Shown here: piece after piece, positions 56,429 through 64,000 of the stretch
Layout: the number at the start of each line of letters is the position of its first letter
Numbering within the stretch: the stretch's first letter is position 1
Source: Mesodorylaimus sp. YZB2_4
Taxonomy: Eukaryota; Nematoda; Enoplea; Dorylaimida; Dorylaimidae
Assembly (NCBI GenBank): GCA_030248295.1
Contig: JASANH010000812.1
Coordinates: 798,077-862,076, forward strand
Reading direction: 5' to 3'
DNA length: 64,000 nucleotides
Translations under genes and position numbers: made by a program
The notes under the pieces: model-generated
Database searches by the model: none
Told to the model about the DNA's origin: nothing
The model's input: only the letters and a program-made list of their open reading frames with translations

Positions 56429-56614
56429 GCCACATTTTAAAATTCGCTGTAACTCGAGACTAACAAATGCGAGAGCACTGACTGAGTGAGTGCATCGATC
56501 GTCAATCTGCGAGAGGGGAATTTTTCGAGATAAAGGTGCACTCCCCTCAGAGTGAAATAAATAAAATAAAACAATTGCAGAAATAGGGGTCAAAAAACGT
56601 GGGCATGTAAAAAA

Positions 56615-56732
56615 GAGTACAACACTCGGAGTTCCCAGGCGGTCTCCCATCCAAGTACTAACCGAGCTCGACAGTGCTTGACTTGACAGATCTGACGGGA
56701 TGTCGTATGTTCACTGTGATATGGTCGTACCC
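56615..56732 (-). rRNA. 5S rRNA
   Basis: 118 nt, consensus; mirror partner of 63,940. Confidence 0.92.
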
Positions 56733-56918
56733 GCCACATTTTAAAATTCGCTGTAACTCGAGACTAACAAATGCGAGAGCACTGACTGAGTGAGTGCATC
56801 GATCGTCAATCTGCGAGAGGGGAATTTTTCGAGATAAAGGTGCACTCCCCTCAGAGTAAAATGAATAAAATAAAACAATTGCAGGAATAAGGGTCAAAAA
56901 ACGTGGGCATGTAAAAAA

Positions 56919-57036
56919 GAGTACAACACTTGGAGTTCCCAGGCGGTCTCCCATCCAAGTACTAACCGAGCTCGACAGTGCTTGACTTGACAGATCTGAC
57001 GGGATGTCGTATGTTCACTGTGATATGGTCGTACCC
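56919..57036 (-). rRNA. 5S rRNA
   Basis: 118 nt, consensus; mirror partner of 63,638. Confidence 0.92.
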
Positions 57037-57222
57037 GCCACATTTTAAAATTCGCTGTAACTCGAGACTAACAAATGCGAGAGCACTGACTGAGTGAGTG
57101 CATCGATCGTCAATCTGCGAGAGGGGAATTTTTCGAGCTAAAGGTGCACTCCCCTCAGAGTGAAATGAATAAAATAAAACAATTGCAGAAATAGGGGTCA
57201 AAAAACGTGGGCATGTAAAAAA

Positions 57223-57340
57223 GAGTACAACACTCGGATTTCCCAGGCGGTCTTCTATCCAAGTACTAACCGAGCTCGACAGTTCTTGACTTGACAGATC
57301 TGACGAGATGTCGTATGTTCACTGTGATATGGTCGTACCC
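57223..57340 (-). rRNA. 5S rRNA variant
   Basis: 118 nt with tcttctatcc, gttcttgact and gacgagatg changes; mirror partner of 63,334. Confidence 0.8.
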
Positions 57341-57526
57341 GCCACATTTTGAAATTCGCTGTGACTCGAGACTAACAAATGCGAGAGCACTGACTGAGTG
57401 AGTGCATCGATCGTCAATCTGCGAGAGGGGAATTTTTCGAGCTACAGGTGCACTTCCCTCAGAGTGAAATAAATAAAATAGAACAATTGCAGAAATAGGG
57501 GTCAAAAAACGTGGGCATGTAAAAAA

Positions 57527-57644
57527 GAGTACAACACTCGGAGTTCCCAGGCGGTCTCCCATCCAAGTACTAACCGAGCTCGACAGTGCTTGACTTGACA
57601 GATCTGACGGGATGTTGTATGTTCACTGTGATATGGTCGTACCC
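57527..57644 (-). rRNA. 5S rRNA
   Basis: 118 nt; gatgttgtatg variant shared with its mirror partner at 63,030. Confidence 0.88.
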
Positions 57645-57926
57645 GCTTTTTTTTTTTACTTTGCTGTAACTTATGACTAACAGATGCGAGAGCACTGACT
57701 GAGTGATTGCATCGATCGTCAATCTGCCGGAGGGGATTTACCGCACTGCAGCTGCATTCTCCTTGAAGTGAAAAAAATAAAATGGAACATTGGCAACAAT
57801 TAGGGAAACTGTCAACATGTAAAAAAAAGTACAACACTTGGAGTTCCCAGGCGGTCTCCCATCCAAGTACTAACCGAGCTCGACAGTGCTTGACTCGACA
57901 GATCTGACGGGATGTCGTATGTTCAT

Positions 57927-58824
57927 CAGGGGCGTAGCCAGCAGGGGTTGCGGGGTTGCCAGGCAACCCCTGGCAAGAATTTTTGTGTAAAGGTCACTAC
58001 CTTGGCACTTTTTCTGTTGCTCCCCTCGACACTAACCACAAACATAAAGTCAAAAGAATTTAAGAAGTCCCGCCAGTGCTGCTTATATCAAGCATGGTGC
58101 ATCAAAAGTGCGAGTTAACCAGGTTGAGTAATAAAATAAAATGGCAGAGATCGCTGCTGTGCAGCCAGCCAGCTAAGGATCTACCCAAAAATGCATCTGA
58201 GGCTTTGTCAGCCTGCTTAAAAATTGGAGAAGGATGGTTTCCGATAATTTCTAAATTGCTTAAAGTGAGAGACGCTGTGGCTTCTACAAGTTTTTTTACA
58301 TGGCTCCAGTTTTCTTTTTGTAGATATTAGTCTCGCTGCCAGTGTCATCTGCAGACGTCGAAAGGGGATTTTCAGCACTGAGGAGATTGAAATCTTATTT
58401 GCGCAATACGATGGGTGACGAGCGGTTAAATGGTCTCGCAATGTTGCATATTCATCGGAATATCGAAGTTAAAGTCGATACGGTTATTACGAATTTCGCG
58501 AAACATAACCGGAGGCTCAAGTTAAAATGATACATTAGTTTTCGCGTAGTGCATAGTGTTTTGATTTATTATTGAGATCAGCAGAGTCTGAATTAAAAAA
58601 CCTCAGAACCATCAAAAAATGATTGCAACTGACACTAGATAGAGCTATTCTGACCTAATTTTTCGAAATTTTCGCCTCCGGCGGGGCGGGGGCACATCCC
58701 CCGCCCCGCACCCCACCCCTCTCGGGCGCTTCGCGCCCTCGGGGAAGCGCCAATACGCTACTTCACTGGACTTCAACTTTTTCCTTCTGGCACCCCCTGA
58801 AAAAAAATCCTGGCTACGCCACTG
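57927..58824 (+). mobile_element. hAT element inside a 5S gene (left arm copy)
   Basis: 898 bp with ends CAGGGGCGTAGCCAG and CTGGCTACGCCACTG. The right half has a G/C-rich inverted tract (58,678-58,755). It retains only the C-terminal transposase region. No 8-bp duplication of 5S sequence flanks it, which is unusual for hAT. Confidence 0.85.
58324..58530 (+). pseudogene. hAT transposase C-terminal dimerisation region
   Basis: An open stretch ending at TGA 58,528-58,530 contains SSADVERGFSALRRLKSYLR and DERLNGLAMLHIHRN, the hAT family dimerisation motif (S..ERxFS.L, then R..L..L..LH). The catalytic and zinc-finger parts are missing. Confidence 0.8.
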
Positions 58825-59030
58825 ACTGTGATAAGGTCGTACCCGCCACATTTCAAAATTCGCTGTAACTCGAAACTAACAAATGCGAGAGCACTGACTG
58901 AGTGAGTGCATCGATCGTCAATCTGCGAGAGGGGAATTTTTCGAGATAAAGGTGCACTCCCCTCAGAGTGAAATAAATAAAATTAAACAATTGCAGGAAT
59001 AAGGGTCAAAAAACGTGGGCATGTATAAAA

Positions 59031-59148
59031 GAGTACAACACTTAAAGTTCCCAGGCGGTATCCCATCCAAGTACTAACCGAGCTCGACAGTGCTTGACTT
59101 GACAGATCTGACGGGATGTCGTATGTTCACTGTGATATGGTCGTACCC
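59031..59148 (-). rRNA. 5S rRNA
   Basis: 118 nt; cttaaagttcc and ggtatccc variants; mirror partner of 61,540. Confidence 0.85.
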
Positions 59149-59334
59149 GCCACATTTTAAAATTCGCTGTAACTCGAGACTAACAAATGCGAGAGCACTG
59201 ACTGAGTGAGTGCATCGATCGTCAATCTGCGAGAGGGGGATTTTTCGAGATAAAGGTGCACTCCCCTCAGAGTGAAATAAATAAAATGAAACAATTGCAG
59301 AAATAGGGGTCAAAAAACGTGAACATGTAAAAAA

Positions 59335-59452
59335 GAGTACAACACTCGGAGTTCCCAGGCGGTTTCCCATCCAAGTACTAACCGAGCTCGACAGTGCTTG
59401 ACTTGACAGATCTGACGGGATGTTGTATGTTCACTGTGATATGGTCGTACCC
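59335..59452 (-). rRNA. 5S rRNA
   Basis: 118 nt; gatgttgtatg variant; mirror partner of 61,240. Confidence 0.88.
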
Positions 59453-59639
59453 GCTCTTTTTTTTTCATTTGCCGTAACTTGTGACTTAAAGATGCGAGAG
59501 CACTGACTGAGTGAGTGCATCGATCGTCAATCTGCGGGAGGGGAATTTTTCAAACTAAAGGTGCACTTTCCCCATAGTGGAATAAATTAAACAAAACAAT
59601 TGCAGAAATAAGGGTCAAAAAACGTGATGATGTAAAAAA

Positions 59640-59756
59640 GAGTACAACACTTGGAGTTCCCAGGCGGTTTACATCCAAGTACTAACCGAGCTCGACAGTG
59701 CTTGACTTGACAGATCTGACGGGATGTCGTATGTTCACTGTCATATGGTCGTACCC
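59640..59756 (-). rRNA. 5S rRNA
   Basis: 117 nt; gtcatatgg variant shared with its mirror partner at 60,934. Confidence 0.85.
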
Positions 59757-59875
59757 GCTCTTTTTTTTACTTTGCTGTAACTTATGACTAACAGATGCGA
59801 GAGCACTGACTGAGTGATTGCATCGATCGTCAATCTGCAAGAGGGGAATTTTTCGAGAGATAAAGGGTGCACTCC

Positions 59876-60548
59876 CCTAGGAGAAAAACACAGAAAACAA
59901 AAACACAAAAACAACACATCCCAGCATCTCCCATCCAACTAACCCAGCTACAACAAGGAAACTAAAAAAAAAAAACAACAGAAATAGGGAAAAAGGGCAG
60001 AAAAGAACAACACTCATCCCAGTCTATTCACAACCAAGTCGACAACTCGACGGACGTCGACGTACACCGGCCGATAGTCTACCCGCCACAAAAATCCGCT
60101 TAACGAGACAACAAAGCGAGAGCACGACGAGGAGGCATCGATCTCAATCTGCGAGAGGGAAGATAAAGTATTTCCCCCCTAGAGGAAAAAATAAAAGAAC
60201 CACAATAAAGGGTCAAAAAAAAACAGGCATAGAAAGATACAGATGCAGTATCGAGTCTCCATCCAATACTAACCGAGCTCACAGCGCACCAGATCACGAT
60301 AAGTTCACAATAGTCTACCCGCCACAAAAATTCGCTAACTAGACTAACAAATGCGAGAAGCTGACGAGGAGGCATCATCTCAATCTGCGAGAGGAATTTT
60401 CCGAGCTACAGTGCCTTCCCTCAGAGGAAAAAATAGAACAAGCAGAAAAAAAGCAAAAAACGGCAAAAAAAAAACAAGAGATTCCCAGCCCTCCCATCCA
60501 AACAACCGAGCCACAGCACACAGATCCCACACCACACAATACCCACAA
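59876..60548 (-). pseudogene. Deletion-riddled 5S/spacer tract at the palindrome centre
   Basis: Three ghost 5S copies can be followed (about 60,005-60,090, 60,233-60,321, 60,473-60,545), with spacer words such as ctcaatctgcgagagg between them. Dozens of single-base deletions, mainly of G and T, leave A/C-rich text. The pattern is unlike the substitutions elsewhere in the array and looks more like poor base calls than evolutionary decay. Confidence 0.6.
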
Positions 60549-60632
60549 TGGCAGATTGACGATCGATGCACTCACTCAGTCAGTGCTCTCGCATTTGTTA
60601 GTCTCGAGTTACAGCAAATCAAAAAATTGGGC

Positions 60633-60750
60633 GGGTACGACCATATCACAGTGAACATACGACATCCCGTCAGATCTGTCAAGTCAAGCACTGTCGAGCT
60701 CGGTTAGTTCTTGGATGGTAGACCGCTTAGGAACTCCAAGTGTTGTACTT
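60633..60750 (+). rRNA. 5S rRNA
   Basis: 118 nt, first plus-strand copy; gttcttggatggtagaccgctta variants in the promoter region. Confidence 0.8.
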
Positions 60751-60933
60751 TTTTTTAACATGCCCACAGTTTCCCTAATTTTTGCCAATGTTTCATTTTA
60801 TATTTTTTTACTTTAAGGAGAATGCAGCTGCAGTGCGGTGAATCCCCTCTTGCAGATTGACGATCGATGCAATCACTCAGTCAGTGCTCTCGCATCTGTT
60901 AGTCATAAGTTACAGCAAAGTAAAAAAAAGAGC

Positions 60934-61051
60934 GGGTACGACCATATGACAGTGAACATACGACATCCCGTGTGATCTGTCAAGTCAAGCACTGTCGAGC
61001 TCGGTTAGTACTTGGATGGGAGACCGCCTGGGAACTCCGAGTGTTGTACTC
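60934..61051 (+). rRNA. 5S rRNA
   Basis: 118 nt; catatgacag and cccgtgtgatc changes. Confidence 0.85.
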
Positions 61052-61239
61052 TTTTTTACATGATCACGTTTTTTGACCCTTATTTCTGCAATTGTTTTGT
61101 TTTATTTATTCCACTCTGAGGGGAAGTGCACCTTTAGTTTGGAAAATTCCCCTCTCGCCAGATTGACGATCGATGCACTCACTCAGTCAGTGCTCTCGCA
61201 TTTGTTAGTCATAAGTTACAGCAAATTAAAAAAAGTGGC

Positions 61240-61356
61240 GGGTACGACCATATCACAGTGAACATACAACATCCCGTCAGATCTGTCAAGTCAAGCACTG
61301 TCGAGCTCGGTTAGTACTTGGATGGGAGACCCCTGGGAACTCCGAGTGTTGTACTC
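61240..61356 (+). rRNA. 5S rRNA
   Basis: 117 nt; one base lost in gagacccctggg. Confidence 0.82.
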
Positions 61357-61539
61357 TTTTTTACATGTTCACGTTTTTTGACCCCTATTTCTGCAATTGT
61401 TTCTTTTTATTTATTTCACTCTAAGGGAAGTGCACCTGTAGCTCGAAAAATTCCCCTCTCGCAAATTGACGATCGATGCACTTATTCAGTCAGTGCTCTC
61501 GCATTTGTTAGTCTCGAGTTACGAATTTTAAAATGTGGC

Positions 61540-61657
61540 GGGTACGACCATATCACAGTGAACATACGACATCCTGTCAGATTTGTCAAGTCAAGCACTG
61601 TCAAGCTCGGTTAGTACTTGAATGGGAGACCGCCTGGGAACTCCAAGTGTTGTACCC
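61540..61657 (+). rRNA. 5S rRNA
   Basis: 118 nt; catcctgtcagattt and gtaccc end variants. Confidence 0.82.
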
Positions 61658-61863
61658 TTTTTTACAGGCCCACGTTTTTTGACCCTTATTCCTGCAATTG
61701 TTTTATTTTATTTATTTCACTCTGAGGGGAGTGCACCTTTATCTCGAAAAATTCCCCTCTCGCAGATTGACGATCGATGCACTCACTTAGTCAGTGCTAT
61801 CGCATTTGTTAGTCTCAAGTTACAGCGAATTTTTAAATGTGGCGGGTACGACCTTATCACAGT

Positions 61864-62764
61864 CAGTGGCGTAGCCAGGATTTTTTTTCAGGGGGTGCCA
61901 GAAGGAAAAGTTGAAGTCCAGTGAAGTAGCGTATTGGCGCTTCCCCCCGAGGGCGCGAAGCGCCCGAGAGGGGGTGGGGTGCGGGGCGGGGGGACGCGCC
62001 CCCGCCCCGCCGGAGGCGAAAATTTCGAAAAATTAGGTCAGAATAGCTCTATCTAGTGTCAGTTGCAATCATTTTTTTGATGGTTCTGAGGTTTTTTAAT
62101 TCAGACTCTGCTGATCTCAATAATAAATCAAAACACTATGCACTACGCGAAAACTAATGTATCATTTTAACTTGAGCCTCCGGTTATGTTTCGCGAAATC
62201 CGTAATAACCGTATCGACTTTAACTTCGATATTCCGATGAATATGCAACATTGCGGTTCCATTTAACCGCTCGTCACCCATCGTATTGCGCAAATTAGAT
62301 TTCAATCTCCTCAGTGCTGAAAATCCCCTTTCGACGTCTGCAGATGACACTGGCAGCGAGACTAATATCTACAAAAAAAAACTGGAGCCATGTAAAAAAA
62401 CTTGTAGAAGCCACAGCGTCTCTCACTTTAAGCAATTTAGAAATTATCGGAAACCATCCTTCTCCAATTTTTAAGCAGGCTGACAAAGCCTCAGATGCAT
62501 TTTTGGGTAGATCCTTAGCTGGCTGGCTGCACAGCAGCGATCTCTGCCATTTTATTTTATTACTCAACCTGGTTAACTCGCACTTTTGATGCACCATGCT
62601 TGATATAAGCAGCACTGGCGGGACTTCTTAAATTCTTTTGACTTTATGTTTGTGGTTAGTGTCGAGGGGAGCAACAGAAAAAGTGCCAAGGTAGTGACCT
62701 TTACACAAAAATTCTTGCCAGGGGTTGCCTGGCAACCCCGCAACCCCTGCTGGCTACGCCCCTG
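61864..62764 (-). mobile_element. hAT element inside a 5S gene (right arm copy)
   Basis: 901 bp, reverse complement of 57,927-58,824 at about 99% by eye. Differences include a T-run length change, tcttatttg against tctaatttg, and ggtctcgca against ggaaccgca. Confidence 0.85.
62162..62368 (-). pseudogene. hAT transposase C-terminal dimerisation region (right arm copy)
   Basis: The same dimerisation segment as at 58,324-58,530 with three residue changes (SNLR, GTAML, VITDF). Confidence 0.75.
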
Positions 62765-63029
62765 CGTCAGATCTGTCAAGTCAAGCACTGTCGAGCTCGG
62801 TTAGTACTTGGATGGGAGACCGCCTGGGAACTCCAAGTGTTGTACTCTTTTTTACATGCTGACAGTTTCCCTGATTGTTGCCAATGTTCCATTTTATTTT
62901 TTTCACTCCAAGGAGAATGCAGCTGCAGTGCAGAAAATCCTCTCTGGCAGATTGACGATCGATGCACTCACTCAGTCAGTGCTCTCGCATCTGTTAGTCA
63001 TAAGTTACAGCAAAGTAAAAAAAAAAGGC

Positions 63030-63147
63030 GGGTACGACCATATCACAGTGAACATACAACATCCCGTCAGATCTGTCAAGTCAAGCACTGTCGAGCTCGG
63101 TTAGTACTTGGATGGGAAACCGCCTGGGAACTCCGAGTGTTGTACTC
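63030..63147 (+). rRNA. 5S rRNA
   Basis: 118 nt; gggaaaccgcc and catacaacatccc variants. Confidence 0.85.
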
Positions 63148-63333
63148 TTTTTTACATGTTCACGTTTTTTGACCCCTATTTCTGCAATTGTTTCATTTTA
63201 TTTATTTCACTCTGAGGGGAGTGCACCTTTATCCCGAAAAATCCCCCTCTCGCAGATTGACGATCGATGCACTCACTCAGTCAGTGCTCTCGCATTTGTT
63301 AGTCTCGAGTTACAGCGAATTTTAAAATGTGGC

Positions 63334-63451
63334 GGATACGACCATATAACAGTGAACATACGACATCCCGTCAGATCTGTCAAGTCAAGCACTGTCAAGC
63401 TCGGTTAGTCCTTGGATAGGAGACCGTCTGGGAACTCCGAGTGTTGTACTC
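63334..63451 (+). rRNA. 5S rRNA variant
   Basis: 118 nt; ggatacg 5' end, ataacag, gtccttggataggagaccgtct changes. Confidence 0.78.
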
Positions 63452-63637
63452 TTTTTTACATGCCCACGTTTTTTGACCCCTATTTCTGCAATTGTTTTAT
63501 TTTATTTATTTCACTCTGAGGGGAGTGCACCTTTATCTCGAAAAATTCCCCTCTCGCAGATTGGCGATCGATGCACTCACTCAGTCAGTGCTCTCGCATT
63601 CGTTAGTCCCGAGTTACAGCGAATTTTAAGACGTGGT

Positions 63638-63753
63638 GGGTACGACCATATCACAGTGAACATACGACATCCCGTCACACCCGTCAAGTCAAGCACTGTC
63701 GAGCTCGGTTAGTACTTGGGTTAGACCGCCTGGGAACTCCAAGTGTTGTACTC
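63638..63753 (+). rRNA. 5S rRNA variant
   Basis: 116 nt; cttgggttagacc deletion in the internal promoter and cacacccgtcaag change. Confidence 0.72.
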
Positions 63754-63939
63754 TTTTTGACATGCCCACGTTTTTTGACCCCTATATCTGCAATTGTTTT
63801 ATTTTATTTATTTCACTCTGAGGGGAGTGCACCTTTATCTCGAAAAATTCCCCTCTCGCAGATTGACGATCGATGCACTCACTCAGTCAGTGCTCTCGCA
63901 TTCGTTAGTCTCGAGTTACAGCAAATCAAAAAATCGGGC

Positions 63940-64000
63940 GGGTACGACCATATTACAGTGAACATACTACATCCCGTCAGATCTGTCAAGTCAAGCACTG
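63940..64000 (+). rRNA. 5S rRNA, cut by window end
   Basis: First 61 nt; tattacag and catactac variants. Confidence 0.85.

Larger units (their letters stand above)
57827..58844 (-). pseudogene. 5S rRNA split by a hAT element
   Basis: Gene segments 57,827-57,926 and 58,825-58,844 together make a full 5S with two extra bases at the junctions. The hAT element occupies 57,927-58,824. The 5' segment has gataagg for gatatgg, also present in the mirror copy at 61,844. Confidence 0.85.
61844..62847 (+). pseudogene. 5S rRNA split by a hAT element (right arm copy)
   Basis: Segments 61,844-61,863 and 62,765-62,847 flank the element. Relative to the left-arm copy about 17 bp of 5S (gaacatacgacatccc region) are missing at the right junction. 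It shares the ccttatcacag variant with the left arm. Confidence 0.85.
48943..64000. repeat. 5S ribosomal DNA array with a strand switch near 60.5 kb
   Basis: Tandem units of about 300 or 304 bp, each with one 118-nt 5S gene and a spacer. Genes are on the minus strand from 48.9 to about 60.5 kb and on the plus strand from 60.6 kb to the window end. The typical gene runs from GGGTACGACCATATCAC to GAGTGTTGTACTC, then a T4-T8 pol III terminator. It contains the internal promoter GGTTAGTACTTGGATGGGAG. The ends GGGUAC and GUACUC pair as helix I. Confidence 0.95.

Noticed and set aside
51813..57562. Repeated 98-codon frames beginning MGDRLGTPSVV and similar on both arms
   Set aside because: They are translations of 5S gene plus spacer, recur only because the DNA is tandem, and shift with the spacer class. 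Not proteins.
48943..64000. Regularly spaced repeats as a CRISPR-like or satellite array
   Set aside because: Unit sequence is 5S rDNA with helix I pairing, internal promoter and T-run terminators in a eukaryotic context.
49051..64000. Canonical nematode SL1 leader in the 5S spacers
   Set aside because: No GGTTTAATTACCCAAG-like sequence on either strand; only a structural resemblance remains, reported as a candidate.

Overview
The window is eukaryotic genomic DNA, most likely from a nematode. Coding exons are short, separated by introns with GT..AG borders and T-rich acceptors. One intronless gene encodes a seven-helix receptor that resembles nematode serpentine chemoreceptors. The 5S rRNA carries ACGACCATATCAC and CATCCCGTC, which I recall from nematode 5S. 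The large introns and heavy load of small DNA transposons and tRNA-derived repeats suggest a lineage outside the compact Caenorhabditis genomes; that last point is a guess.

Layout. 1-2,897 (+): the 3' seven exons of a cyclin B3 gene. 6,826-8,813 (+): the PH-domain/C-terminal exons of an ECT2-type RhoGEF. 10,783-14,008 (+): a complete ribosomal protein S8 gene. 14,471-19,506 (+): a complete 13-exon kynurenine/glutamine aminotransferase gene. 21,647-25,548 (-): a complete second cyclin B3 gene with a textbook destruction box, inverted relative to the first. 31,130-32,188 (-): an unrecognised protein with two OB/cold-shock-like repeats. 37,124-38,293 (-): the receptor. The intergenic DNA between these holds at least two hAT-type MITE families with perfect 8-bp target duplications, a pogo/Tigger-like element with a hAT nested inside it, a mariner relic, fold-back elements and several tRNA-derived SINE families.

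40.76-48.46 kb is a single Ty3/gypsy-type LTR retrotransposon whose 3' half (integrase, extra ORF, LTR) has been inverted in place. Its integrase ends in what looks like a PWWP chromatin-reader module, and a separate Arg-rich ORF follows it.

48.9-64.0 kb is a 5S rDNA array with units of about 300 and 304 bp. Gene copies lie on the minus strand up to about 60.5 kb and on the plus strand after that. The two sides match unit by unit, including one hAT insertion inside a 5S gene, so the region is a large palindrome centred near 60.35 kb. Its centre is a deletion-riddled tract that may be an assembly or base-calling artefact. All 5S spacers carry a conserved block of about 90-110 nt, which is a candidate small RNA or promoter element.
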